From assembly GCA_937121175.1 (NCBI GenBank), contig CAKZKD010000001.1, forward strand, positions 115,247 through 179,246: 64,000 nt of DNA, written 5' to 3'. Of this stretch, positions 26,508 through 36,209 are shown piece after piece. Source of the stretch: an uncultured Flavobacteriales bacterium. GTDB taxonomy: Bacteria > Bacteroidota > Bacteroidia > Flavobacteriales_G > Salibacteraceae. Made by a program: the position numbers and the translations under genes. Under the pieces are notes generated by a model that was given only the letters and a program-made list of their open reading frames with translations, was not told the DNA's origin and did not search any database. The first letter of the stretch is position 1. Every line of letters begins with the position of its first letter.

Positions 26508-27581
26508 ATCTTTACCCAAATTATTCAATAATCTATAATGAGACCTTATTGCTCCAATAAAAGTTTTGTCATAGTGATAGGGGGTACCAAATTCAATAGC
26601 AGTTTGTTTTACAATTTTTGAAATTGCAGGATAATGACTGTGGCAAATTTTTGGAAATAAATGGTGTTCAATTTGATAGTTTAAACCACCAATAAGATAG
26701 GTTAAAATTTTGTTGTCGTGCGCAAAATTGGCTGTAGTTTCCATTTGATGACGGTGCCAACTTTGATTTTCAATCTCACTACTATCTCTCTCAGTTTTGC
26801 ACATTGGAACTACATGAGCAAGTTGAAATACAATAGTTAATGAAACTCCTGCTGTAACTAGCATTGTAAAAAACATTCCAATAATATTCCACGAATCAAA
26901 CGGAAGTACATGTAAAGGAACAATTAAAAAAACGAGATAGAAAATCAGTTTTTTAATGAGAATACCCAGAACCAAAAAAGCGGCTTTTGTCTGATTAGAA
27001 ATAAGACCCATTCGATAGAACTTACCAACCTTTATGAAGTCTTTAACTGTAAGCCATTCGATAACCATAAAGCTGTAAAGAAATGTGGCATAAATATGTT
27101 GGAATCGGTGGTACCAATGTCTTGGTTGGTGTTTGGTAAATCGGAACAGTATTCTAGGATTAATATCCTGGTCAATTCCATCTATGTTCGGATAATTATG
27201 GTGTAAAACGTTGTGTTCAAAATGCCAAATTTTAGGTTCTACACCAATTGCAATTATTGGAATATGGAGCAATGCCTCGTAGATTTTGTTTTTTGTATAA
27301 GCTCCATGCACCGCATCATGCATGATAGACATTCCAATAAAAGATTGCACCAGACCAATAAGACACCAGAGTGCGAATAGGAAAGGCAAACTTGAAATTT
27401 GATTTGATATTATGAATAAATAGAGGAAGGAATATACTCCAAATAGAAAAACTGTTTTGCCAAACATTATTGGTCCCGCTTGCGTGGTTATTTCATTCTC
27501 CTTAAAGTAGGCATACACTCTTTTGTTTAGGGTTACAGAAAAATCTCGATTTATACTTTTCGAATATTTTGGACTTCTCAT
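26499..27581 (-). CDS. Front-end-type fatty acid desaturase
   Basis: Membrane di-iron desaturase that introduces a double bond in an acyl chain. The 360-residue protein has the three His boxes HDAVHG, HNVLHH and QIEHH; Gln in place of the first His of box three is the mark of front-end (delta-5/delta-6-type) desaturases. Hydrophobic segments surround the boxes. No fused cytochrome b5 domain. It is the last gene of the minus-strand run FAAL-ACP-TR, P450, desaturase, 62 bp after the P450. The substrate may be the carrier-bound or released acyl chain handled by the adjacent megasynthase; this is inference. Confidence 0.9.
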   Translation of the reverse strand: MRSPKYSKSINRDFSVTLNKRVYAYFKENEITTQAGPIMFGKTVFLFGVYSFLYLFIISNQISSLPFLFALWCLIGLVQSFIGMSIMHDAVHGAYTKNKIYEALLHIPIIAIGVEPKIWHFEHNVLHHNYPNIDGIDQDINPRILFRFTKHQPRHWYHRFQHIYATFLYSFMVIEWLTVKDFIKVGKFYRMGLISNQTKAAFLVLGILIKKLIFYLVFLIVPLHVLPFDSWNIIGMFFTMLVTAGVSLTIVFQLAHVVPMCKTERDSSEIENQSWHRHQMETTANFAHDNKILTYLIGGLNYQIEHHLFPKICHSHYPAISKIVKQTAIEFGTPYHYDKTFIGAIRSHYRLLNNLGKDDC

Positions 27582-27643
27582 TTTAGTATCAAGCTTTCAA
27601 TTAAATTGAATGTAGAATTAGAACTCATTACCTGAACCTTGTG

Positions 27644-29002
27644 TTAGGAGTTGATCTTTTTAAAATTAATTTGAATAGGCCCGTCCGGCTTTAATAGCAT
27701 CATGGCATGGAGACCAACCCTGTTAGTATCAGCCAATTCTATGTCGTAATTTCTGATTATACTACTCATAACCAGAAGAATTTGCATAATCGCCATATTT
27801 TGGCCAATACAGACTCGGGGGCCTCCTCCAAATGGAATGAAGGCAAATTGATGCATTTTCTTTTCGTTGCCATTTTCGAATCTACTAGGGTCAAATATGT
27901 TTGGATTGTCCCAGATTTTGTTGTTGTGATGAACCCCATAAATATAAGGTACGACGGTAGTGCCAGCTGGAATTTTTATTCCATTGAATTCATCGTCTTC
28001 TAAAGCTTCTCTGTCTATCATCCAAAAGGGGGGGCGAATTCTGATGGATTCGTTTAAAACAGCAAGTGTATAGCTTAACTGGTGCAATCCTTTGTAGCTT
28101 ATTTCCTCCTTAGCAAAAACAGTCTCTATTTCGTTTCGGATTTTTTTGATGTGTTCCGGGTGTTTCGCCAACAAGTAGAAAGCCCAAGTTGCTGCAGTTG
28201 TTGAGGTTTCGTTTCCTGCAACTAGTAACTGAAGAATCTCAACTTTAACGGTTTCATCCGACATAAACTCTCCAGTATCCTTGTAAGGTGTAGAAAGAAT
28301 GAGCTTGAGAATGTCACTCTCATTAGTGTCTTCGGCTCTCCTTTTTTCAATGTAATTCAGGACAATTTGATCTCCTTTTATTCGCATTTCCTGATATTTT
28401 TGATTTTGGCCACTTATCGCATACCAAGGCATTAGATAAGGTTGAACCACTTTTTTTACTATAAAGCTTTGAATGTCAGCAATTGTGGATGCAAATCGCT
28501 CCAGTTCTTCATTACCCATTTGGCTCCCAAACAATGATTTCCCTACCGACCTAAGTGTAAATTTTACCATTTGGTGATGAATGTTTACAGCGCCTTTTGA
28601 AGCCTCAGCATCGAAATCATTCATAAAATCTTGCAACACTTGAAGTTGGAGGGGAAGCATTTCTGTAAGTCGCGAACGGGTAAAGCCTAGACTAAGTAAT
28701 TTTCGTTGTCTAAGCCAATAATCCCCGTGACTATTGGTTAACCCTTTTCCTTGAAATTCTACAAATCGTTTTACTTGGATATGCGATTTATGGTAGTTGG
28801 AATTATTTTCCTTTAAGACATATTCCAAAAAATCAGGATCGGCAGTAACAATTGTTTTTCTCAATCCTCCAAAATTGAATTTAAATGTAGAACCATGTTT
28901 CTTGCGGTATTTCTCAAAAACCTCTACTGGATTTTTTACCATTTCTGTAGTGTCTAACAGAGATTCTAAAATTGACACAGTATGTCGATTTCCTTCACCC
29001 AT
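27644..29002 (-). CDS. Cytochrome P450
   Basis: Haem monooxygenase, 452 residues. The I-helix reads AGNETSTTA, the K-helix ExxR is in NESIRIRP, and the haem-thiolate loop is FGGGPRVCIGQ. The sequence begins without a signal peptide or membrane anchor, as in soluble bacterial P450s, although it has the CYP4/CYP102-like look of fatty-acid hydroxylases. It lies 8 bp downstream of the FAAL-ACP-TR gene and is clearly in its operon, so hydroxylation or further oxidation of the activated acyl chain is likely. No ferredoxin gene is adjacent. Confidence 0.93.
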   Translation of the reverse strand: MGEGNRHTVSILESLLDTTEMVKNPVEVFEKYRKKHGSTFKFNFGGLRKTIVTADPDFLEYVLKENNSNYHKSHIQVKRFVEFQGKGLTNSHGDYWLRQRKLLSLGFTRSRLTEMLPLQLQVLQDFMNDFDAEASKGAVNIHHQMVKFTLRSVGKSLFGSQMGNEELERFASTIADIQSFIVKKVVQPYLMPWYAISGQNQKYQEMRIKGDQIVLNYIEKRRAEDTNESDILKLILSTPYKDTGEFMSDETVKVEILQLLVAGNETSTTAATWAFYLLAKHPEHIKKIRNEIETVFAKEEISYKGLHQLSYTLAVLNESIRIRPPFWMIDREALEDDEFNGIKIPAGTTVVPYIYGVHHNNKIWDNPNIFDPSRFENGNEKKMHQFAFIPFGGGPRVCIGQNMAIMQILLVMSSIIRNYDIELADTNRVGLHAMMLLKPDGPIQINFKKINS

Positions 29003-29010
29003 TGCTAAGA

Positions 29011-32000
29011 TTAAATTAAGTTATTGCTATCCATAAATTTATAGATTCCCATGACAACATCTTCAAGCGGTATATCTGGTTTTCCGTGAATAGATAGTTT
29101 TCGGAATTTTTGGTAATTGCTGTTATCGTATCTTTTAAATTCCATTGCCTCTATATTATCGGCTGATTTTACTAGAAAGTTAAGTAAAGGAAATAAGGAA
29201 TCCTCTTTGGTACATCTACTAACTACTTCGGGTACAAAAGCTTTTAGTTTGTAGTTTCTAAATTCTTTTCCAATTATGCTGCTGAGGTGGTTGGTGATTT
29301 CCAGCATGCTTGAGTATTCATCTCTAGTCACATGAAAAGTGTGGTTTATTGAAGAGTCAATGTTTGAAATGGCCACAATGTTATTCGCCGCAATGTCAGC
29401 AGGGGTAAAGCTAACTTGGTTCTGTGATGTTGTCCCAATTCCATACTTAACCATAAAGGCTAATAAACGGATGGAAATATCAAAATTATCACCACTCCCA
29501 TTTGCTGAAGGAGAAATTAAGGCAGGGCGAAAAATTCTCGCTTGAAGCCCTTTTTCCATGGCTTTAAGCACAACTTGGTCTGCAGCCCATTTACTTTGGC
29601 TGTAACCAAAATCAAGAAATTCCATTGATTTATTTGAATCGGATTCAAACAACGTATCTTTCGTAGACCAACCGAAAATAAATGTAGTTGAAATATGGTT
29701 CAGTGTTTTTGTTCTTTGGCTAATCGCAAGTTCAATTACTTCTTTTGTCCCTTCAACATTAGCTCTGCGTAGGTTATGATAATCGTGCACGTAATTGACC
29801 TTTGCACCGTTATGGTAAATCGTTTTTATACTACTGCACAAAAACTGCCAGGCTTTTTCGCCTAGCCCCAATCGTCTTTTACTTAAGTCTCCACAAATTG
29901 GAATAACCCTTTTCCTAAAAGTTTCGTCTAGGTTTGGAATGTTTGCATGAATTATTTTAAAAGCTTTTTTTAATCTTTCAAAGCCTTTTTGACTTGAGTT
30001 AGAACGAACAATAACATAAATTTTTTCTTCAGTTTGTTCCAAAAGGCTTTGGATAATAAATGGCCCAAAAAAACCTGTTCCTCCAGTTAATAGAATGGAG
30101 TTCTCTGTTGGAATCTGGAGATTCAAAGGTTTTACAATCCTGAATTCATTCCGTAACAGGGCATCTAGGGCCATCAGGTTCGATTCGGCTCTTTTAAATT
30201 CTGATTGAATGTCCAAAAATGCTTTTTTGAACTTAAATCGAGCGAGAGTAGATTTAGACTCAAAGCTTTCGAGAATCTCATACAAATCTGAAATAACGAT
30301 CTTCTGAAGCAATTTTATATCCACTTCTTGCGATAAATCATTGAAACCTTTATTCCTAAGGTAAACCTCTAAGTCATGACTAAATTCGGCCAATCGCAAA
30401 GAATCCATCCCAGAGTTTGTCAAAGTGGAATTTTCTGCACCAGACAACTTATAGTATTGAAAAAGTGCATTCAAATCTTGCGATTCAACTAACGAATCAG
30501 CTGCTGATTCATTAGCGAATTCACTTATTGGAGATTGATTATCATGGAACTCAAAATCGAAATTAGCAAGAACAGGAAGTTCTTCATTTAAATAGCGCTG
30601 TTTGTTTTCATACCGTTTTATTTTTCCAGAACTTGTTTTAGAAATTTCCTTTCCTAAGATAAAAACTATTTCAGAGATACGAAGGCCTAACAGTTCGTTG
30701 ATTTTATCGCGAAGGTCAATTGGTTCTGGAATCTTTGTTCTATTTTTTAAACCGGCTACAACAACCACAGATTCTTTTCCATTTCTTTCAATTGAAAAAG
30801 CTGCTGTACTTCCTTTTCGAATGAGAGGGTTGCTTTCAATAATATGTTCTATATCATGAGGATAGTAGTTGTTTCCTCGCACAATTATAAGGTCTTTTAA
30901 CCGCCCACAGACGTACAATTCATCTTTATATATGAATCCTAAATCACCTGTCCTGAGCCATTCATTGTTGTTAGAGTTGCCTTTAATTTTTGCTTTGAAA
31001 ATTTCGTTATTTAAAACTTCACGATTCCAATACCCGGCACATTTACTTTCTCCTTGAAGCCATATTTCACCAACGTAGCCATTTTCAAGCACCAGGTTTT
31101 CTTTGTTTGGGTCAACTATTTTGAGAACCGCACCCTGTAGAGTTTTTCCACAACTCATGATAGCAGTTGTTTGAGTTTTATCATCGGTTAAATCAACGCC
31201 TTGAGCTACGTTTTGTTGAAGTAGATTAGAACTAAAGAAATAAGAATTTCTACCATAATTAGTTACAGCCAATGTAAATTCTGCTAAGCCATAGGCTCCG
31301 AAAAATGAATTTGGATTTAGTCCGAATGGTTCAAATTTATTTTTGAAAGCGTTGTATGTACTTGGTTTTATTGATTCAGCTGCGGTCATTAAAAATTTCA
31401 GTGAACTGAGATCTAATGTTTTTAAAACAGAATCACTAATTTTTCCTGAAAGCATACAGTAGTCGTAGGCAAAATTAGGAGCGGAAGATGCCGTTGCTTT
31501 GTATTTGGAAATGGTTTCTAACCAAAGGGCTGGTCGTTTAATAAAATCAGTAGGAGAGAAGCCATAAGTTGTTCCGCCTTGAATAGCAAAGAACAGATAA
31601 TAACCGATAAGCCCCATGTCATGATATTGTGGTAGCCATGAAACACCAATGGGCATGTGGTCTGCGACACTTTTGCAATTCCGCAATATATTGTGGTGAG
31701 TTACAATAACCCCTTTGGGGTTATTGGTGGAGCCCGAAGTGTATTGTAAAAAAAGTATTTCATTATCAACGATTGGAAGTGTTTGAATTTCTTCTTGGGG
31801 CTGCTCGTCGCTTATAATCCAAACTAAATGGGAAATGCTGCTTTTTGCCTTTTTCAAATTGATTTTAAGAGACCAATGAGTATTACTATCGGTGAGAATG
31901 GCTTTAGCTCCGCAATCTTTAGCAATGAAGTTCATTTTTAATACTGAAGCTTCTATACCATGAGCGTTGGGAGGATAAACTGGAACGGGAATTAAACCTA

Positions 32001-32244
32001 ATCTCACACAGGCAAAAAATGCAGTTATTATTTCCAGCCCAGGCGAATAGGCGAGTAGCACTCGGTCTCCTTCATTAAGTTCATAGTTGGTTTGAATGGA
32101 TGAGGCTAGTAGTTTAGTGCGCTGGTCAAATGATTGGTAGGTAAATGATTCTTTGATTGTTCCTTTACTGTCGAGAAAGCAATACATGAGTTTGTCGGGA
32201 TAATCCTTAGTCCGTTGGGTGACTTCCTCTAGAATTGATTTCAT
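29011..32244 (-). CDS. FAAL-ACP-thioester reductase (carboxylic-acid-reductase-like megasynthase)
   Basis: Predicted to activate a fatty acid as acyl-AMP, load it on its own carrier domain and release it reductively as aldehyde or alcohol. 1077 residues: a fatty acyl-AMP ligase domain (1-560) with YTSGSTNNPKG at 168-178, the FAAL-type WLPQYHDMG at 203-211, KDLIIVRG at 450-457 and catalytic Lys541 in SGKIK; a carrier domain (about 590-665) with the phosphopantetheine Ser615 in SGMDSL; and a short-chain-dehydrogenase-like reductase (about 715-1070) with GGTGFFG at 721-727 and Tyr881/Lys885. First gene of the operon with P450 and desaturase. No condensation or ketosynthase domain. No phosphopantetheinyl transferase is adjacent. 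Confidence 0.92.
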   Translation of the reverse strand: MKSILEEVTQRTKDYPDKLMYCFLDSKGTIKESFTYQSFDQRTKLLASSIQTNYELNEGDRVLLAYSPGLEIITAFFACVRLGLIPVPVYPPNAHGIEASVLKMNFIAKDCGAKAILTDSNTHWSLKINLKKAKSSISHLVWIISDEQPQEEIQTLPIVDNEILFLQYTSGSTNNPKGVIVTHHNILRNCKSVADHMPIGVSWLPQYHDMGLIGYYLFFAIQGGTTYGFSPTDFIKRPALWLETISKYKATASSAPNFAYDYCMLSGKISDSVLKTLDLSSLKFLMTAAESIKPSTYNAFKNKFEPFGLNPNSFFGAYGLAEFTLAVTNYGRNSYFFSSNLLQQNVAQGVDLTDDKTQTTAIMSCGKTLQGAVLKIVDPNKENLVLENGYVGEIWLQGESKCAGYWNREVLNNEIFKAKIKGNSNNNEWLRTGDLGFIYKDELYVCGRLKDLIIVRGNNYYPHDIEHIIESNPLIRKGSTAAFSIERNGKESVVVVAGLKNRTKIPEPIDLRDKINELLGLRISEIVFILGKEISKTSSGKIKRYENKQRYLNEELPVLANFDFEFHDNQSPISEFANESAADSLVESQDLNALFQYYKLSGAENSTLTNSGMDSLRLAEFSHDLEVYLRNKGFNDLSQEVDIKLLQKIVISDLYEILESFESKSTLARFKFKKAFLDIQSEFKRAESNLMALDALLRNEFRIVKPLNLQIPTENSILLTGGTGFFGPFIIQSLLEQTEEKIYVIVRSNSSQKGFERLKKAFKIIHANIPNLDETFRKRVIPICGDLSKRRLGLGEKAWQFLCSSIKTIYHNGAKVNYVHDYHNLRRANVEGTKEVIELAISQRTKTLNHISTTFIFGWSTKDTLFESDSNKSMEFLDFGYSQSKWAADQVVLKAMEKGLQARIFRPALISPSANGSGDNFDISIRLLAFMVKYGIGTTSQNQVSFTPADIAANNIVAISNIDSSINHTFHVTRDEYSSMLEITNHLSSIIGKEFRNYKLKAFVPEVVSRCTKEDSLFPLLNFLVKSADNIEAMEFKRYDNSNYQKFRKLSIHGKPDIPLEDVVMGIYKFMDSNNLI

Positions 32245-32349
32245 TTGGTTTTAGGAGTCTTTACTTATTTTTTGGTATAATTTTCTCGAGTCTAAGTTAC
32301 TTCAAAAATTAAACATTTTGTTTGTTTTTAATCAAATTAAAAAGTTAGA

Positions 32350-32958
32350 ATGCCATTTTCTAGAAGATTGATTTTCTTGTTATGCAGTTGGATTCCTGCT
32401 GGGTTAATCTATTTTGCAGCGGCCTTTGGGACTGGAAGTGCTTGGATCGTTCCAGAAACTAAGATTGACTTAGTTATTCCATTTAATCCCAAAGGAATAT
32501 GGTTATACCTTCTATTTTACCTATTTATTCCATTCACATTTTTTAAAGCAAACAAGTTATCTCTAAAACCTATGAGTCTAGCATTTTTTGCAAGTGCTTT
32601 TATTAGCGGGATTCTATTTTTTACTTTTCCTAGTACAATAATTTATCCTGCAGTTGAACTTAGTGATTTAAGTTCTGAGGTTATGAATTTTGTTGCACAA
32701 ACGGATACCCCACTTAATTGTTGTCCCTCTTTACACGGTTCACTAATTACAATCTGCAGTATTGGTTTATGGCAAAGAGGAAAAAGAATAAGAAACCTTA
32801 TCACCCTTTGTATAACGTTTATAATGTTCTATGCTATTATACAAACAAGAAGACATTTGTTTTTTGACCTTGGTGCAGGTATTATGTTAGGTTCTTTTTC
32901 CTATTGGGTATCTTGTGTTCTTTTGAAACGAACGAAAGTTTTTGTGGCTGAATTTTAA
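32350..32958 (+). CDS. PAP2-superfamily-like membrane protein
   Basis: Polytopic membrane protein of 202 residues with about six hydrophobic segments. Two PAP2-type motifs are visible in order: PSLHGS at 126-131 and RRHLFFD at 167-173, the latter with the His-X3-Asp of lipid phosphatases and inositolphosphotransferases. It likely acts on a lipid phosphate or transfers a phospho-head group. It is divergent from the FAAL-ACP-TR operon across 105 bp, so it may act on the same lipid product, but this is positional inference. Confidence 0.78.
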   Translation: MPFSRRLIFLLCSWIPAGLIYFAAAFGTGSAWIVPETKIDLVIPFNPKGIWLYLLFYLFIPFTFFKANKLSLKPMSLAFFASAFISGILFFTFPSTIIYPAVELSDLSSEVMNFVAQTDTPLNCCPSLHGSLITICSIGLWQRGKRIRNLITLCITFIMFYAIIQTRRHLFFDLGAGIMLGSFSYWVSCVLLKRTKVFVAEF

Positions 32959-33142
32959 TGGGTGCATAGCCTACATTAAGCAATACTTTACACCAAGCGT
33001 TTATTTTATGATATCAATTTGGTACACTTAGTAATAATGACGAAGATTATTTCAAATTTACTGACCTATGATTCAAAAAAATCAAATTCAGCAATAGGGG
33101 TTTTCAAAAACAAGAGTGTCTTTATGAAAAACACACTCAAAC

Positions 33143-35512
33143 ATGAAAACTCAAAATCTAAACGAACAGCTTACGAGGTCATTTAAAGTAGCATTACTAT
33201 TTGTTACGGTGCTATTTACGTATTTAGGTCAAGCACAAGACCTTACTCAAACCATTCGCGGAAGAATAATCGATGCTGATTCCAAGATGCCTGCAATTGG
33301 AGCATCAGTAGTTGTTGTAGGAGCAACACCTTTCAAAGGGGCTGCAACCGATATAGACGGATATTTCAAGCTTACCGAAATTCCCGTTGGAAGAGTCACT
33401 TTGAATATCACTTATGTCGGTTACGAATCACAGACCTTATCGAATATAGTAGTGACTTCGGCTAAGGAGGTATTCCTTACCGTTTCCCTAACCGAAAACA
33501 TAAAACAATTGGAGGCATTTGAAGTAACTGCAAATGGCGCTAATGATGAGCCCATTAATGAAATGGCTATCATAAGTTCACGAAAATTTTCGGTAGAAGA
33601 AGCTGGCAGATACGCCGGCAGTTTTAACGACCCGGCACGAATGGCTAGCAATTTTGCGGGTGTTAGCGGTGACCCAAGCGGGAACAATGACATTGTAGTT
33701 CGAGGCAATTCACCCAAAGGAATTCTGTGGAGATTAGAAGGAATCGAAATTCCCAACCCAAATCATTTTGCAGATGAAGGCGCAACTGGAGGGCCGATTA
33801 ATGCATTGAACAGCAAGGTTTTGGCTAATTCTGAATTTATGAGCGGTGCTTTCGCTCCTGAATATGGAAATGCAACTTCTGGTGTATTAGATTTAAAATT
33901 AAGACAAGGAAACAACCAGAAAAGAGAATACGCTGTTGGAATCGGTGTTCTAGGAATGGACGTAACAGCCGAAGGCCCTTTTAAAGAAGGTGGACGAGGT
34001 TCTTATCTTGCTAATTATCGTTATTCTTCTCTGGCCGTATTAGATGATGCTGGGATTGTTGATTTTGGTGGAGTTCCTAAATACCAAGACGGAGCTTTTA
34101 ATGTGCATTTACCGACAAAAAAAGCTGGAGTTTTTAGCGTTTTTGGTCTAGGTGGAATCAGTACCATTTCGGAAACAGAAGTAGATAGTATTGACGAAAA
34201 TTATGTGTTGAATAAGGATGAGTACTCAGCGCAATTTGGTTTTGCCGGAGTCAGTCATTTTTACGCATTGAATAAGAAAACCTACTTAAAAAATACGGTT
34301 TCCATGTCAACCAATGGAAGTGGTTACCTATACGAGGAGCGCGATGCAAATGGAGAGTTTTTTACTGAAGACGATTCGAAATTGACTAAAAATACCCTGA
34401 AAATTAATTCCACCATAAATAGCAAGCTCAACAGTAAAAACACGGTCACAGCAGGAGTAATTCATACACAATTGAATTATAATTTCTTCAATTCGTATCT
34501 GGATGAAGGAGTGCTTTACAACGATTTGAATGTTTCTGAAAACTCGAACTATTCGCAAGCCTTCGCTACTTGGAAACATCGTTTTACCGAGGATCTTACT
34601 ATGGTAGCTGGGAGTCATTTTATGCATTTCGGATTGAATAATACCTATTCGGTTGAGCCTAGAGTAGGACTGAATTACAAGCTAAAGGATAGACATACAT
34701 TTTCTGCTGGTTTTGGAGTGCATAGCCGCTTGGAGTCCTTATTGTTTTACACGGCAACGGTGATAGATGAGAACGGAACTGCAACAACCCCAAATACTAA
34801 CCTTGAAATACCAAAGGCCAATCATTATGTATTGGGCTACGATTTTCAACTAACGGCAAATACGCATTTTAAAACTGAATTGTACTTTCAACAATTGTAC
34901 GATGTGCCCATCGAAAACAAAGTAGGGTCTAATTATTCCCTAATCAATCAAACCGACTGGTTTGACGATGTACTTCTGCAAAGCTCTGGTACCGGAGAAA
35001 ACTATGGAGTGGAGTTCACATTAGAACGCTATTTCGCCAAGAATTTTTACTACTTGGTCACCGCTTCTTTGTTTGAATCAAAATATACAGCAATGGATGG
35101 TGTTCAAAGACAATCTCGTTTTTCTGGTAATTATAACGGAAACATTGTTGTTGGAAAAGAATTTGTGGTTGGTAAAGAAGACCAAAACGCATTTCAATTG
35201 AATCTGAAAACCACGATAGTAGGAGGGCAGCGTTATACTCCTGTTGATTTAGCTGCCTCAAGACTTGACGAAAGTACCGTAAGGGTGACCGAACCACTTT
35301 CTGCAAAGGGAGACGATGTTTTCTTTATGAACGCGAGCGCAGTTTACCGATTGAACAAAAAGAAAACGAGTCATGAGTTTAAGTTGGAAGTGCTAAATGC
35401 GACGAACAACAAAGCTCGATTGCGTGATTTCTACAACCCTGAAAAAGATGAGTTGGTTTACCAAACGCAAATGGCTATCATTCCAAATTTGATGTACACG
35501 TTGAATTTTTAG
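33143..35512 (+). CDS. TonB-dependent receptor with carboxypeptidase-like regulatory domain
   Basis: Outer-membrane transporter, 789 residues, ligand unknown. Signal peptide to about residue 31 (FTYLGQAQ), a carboxypeptidase-regulatory-like domain (TIRGRIIDADSKMPAIG and GYFKLTEIPVGRVTLN), plug (VVRGNSPKGILWRLEGIEI), and a barrel ending MYTLNF. The gene is followed by a strong bidirectional terminator. No SusD gene is adjacent. ATG 33143 is chosen over an upstream ATG at 33124 because of the signal peptide; a GAGTGT...ACACTC dyad (33113-33138) lies at the start of the leader. Confidence 0.9.
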   Translation: MKTQNLNEQLTRSFKVALLFVTVLFTYLGQAQDLTQTIRGRIIDADSKMPAIGASVVVVGATPFKGAATDIDGYFKLTEIPVGRVTLNITYVGYESQTLSNIVVTSAKEVFLTVSLTENIKQLEAFEVTANGANDEPINEMAIISSRKFSVEEAGRYAGSFNDPARMASNFAGVSGDPSGNNDIVVRGNSPKGILWRLEGIEIPNPNHFADEGATGGPINALNSKVLANSEFMSGAFAPEYGNATSGVLDLKLRQGNNQKREYAVGIGVLGMDVTAEGPFKEGGRGSYLANYRYSSLAVLDDAGIVDFGGVPKYQDGAFNVHLPTKKAGVFSVFGLGGISTISETEVDSIDENYVLNKDEYSAQFGFAGVSHFYALNKKTYLKNTVSMSTNGSGYLYEERDANGEFFTEDDSKLTKNTLKINSTINSKLNSKNTVTAGVIHTQLNYNFFNSYLDEGVLYNDLNVSENSNYSQAFATWKHRFTEDLTMVAGSHFMHFGLNNTYSVEPRVGLNYKLKDRHTFSAGFGVHSRLESLLFYTATVIDENGTATTPNTNLEIPKANHYVLGYDFQLTANTHFKTELYFQQLYDVPIENKVGSNYSLINQTDWFDDVLLQSSGTGENYGVEFTLERYFAKNFYYLVTASLFESKYTAMDGVQRQSRFSGNYNGNIVVGKEFVVGKEDQNAFQLNLKTTIVGGQRYTPVDLAASRLDESTVRVTEPLSAKGDDVFFMNASAVYRLNKKKTSHEFKLEVLNATNNKARLRDFYNPEKDELVYQTQMAIIPNLMYTLNF

Positions 35513-35529
35513 AAGTGAATTAAAGAAAC

Positions 35530-35557
35530 AAAAAAAGGGCGAATTCGCCCCTTTTTT
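35530..35557. terminator. Bidirectional rho-independent terminator
   Basis: The 14-nt palindrome GGGCGAATTCGCCC is flanked by seven A on the left and CTTTTTT on the right, so both the receptor gene (plus) and the azurin-like gene (minus) end here. The clearest terminator in the window. Confidence 0.9.
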
Positions 35558-35578
35558 GATTTTACATAAATCAACAAT

Positions 35579-36103
35579 CTACTGCACCACGAACTTTCCG
35601 TTCATTTTACCCACATGCCCAGGGAAAGAACAAACAAAGTCATACAACCCTTTTTTAGGCGCATCAAACTCTATGGTAACCGATTCGCCACCACCAATGG
35701 TTTTGGTGCAGGCAATCACACTTTCTTTCATTTCAGCAGCTATGTAACCTGTTTCCTTTGCTCCAATAGAAGCTTCAGCAAATGCGTTTTTGTCTGTTCC
35801 TCTTGCCAATAACACCCAATTATGACCCATTGCTTCAACAGGCATTTCGCCAACATTGTTTAGGGTCAATTTTACTTTTTGACCTTCATACACCTCAATT
35901 CTTTTGGTGTTGAATTGCATTTGGTCGTTTCCTTCAATCACAATTTCTGCAACCTCTGGAATATCCATAGGCTTTGCTTTTTCCTCTGGACCTGTTTGCA
36001 ATTGCATTTTCTTTTGCTCCGGAGCTTTACTTGCTCCATTTTCTCTACCACAGCTCATCAACAACATTGATGCGCATCCTACAACTAATCCAATTTTATT
36101 CAT
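35579..36103 (-). CDS. Azurin/plastocyanin-like copper lipoprotein
   Basis: Electron-transfer cupredoxin anchored as a lipoprotein, 174 residues. The signal sequence has lipobox MSC near residue 18, followed by a Lys/Glu-rich linker and a cupredoxin domain (about 60-174). Copper ligands fit azurin: His in MGHNWVL, Cys in DFVCSFPGH, His in SFPGH and Met in KMNGKF. It is presumably periplasmic and could serve a respiratory oxidase or peroxidase; no partner gene is adjacent. Confidence 0.92.
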   Translation of the reverse strand: MNKIGLVVGCASMLLMSCGRENGASKAPEQKKMQLQTGPEEKAKPMDIPEVAEIVIEGNDQMQFNTKRIEVYEGQKVKLTLNNVGEMPVEAMGHNWVLLARGTDKNAFAEASIGAKETGYIAAEMKESVIACTKTIGGGESVTIEFDAPKKGLYDFVCSFPGHVGKMNGKFVVQ

Positions 36104-36209
36104 ATTTAAATTTTTATTGTAGAACAGTTTAGAAAAGATTCAGTTCAATAAAAAGGACTGAAATTTACTTGCCCAGCTGTATTTTTAAAGTGCTTATTTT
36201 AGTCGAACT

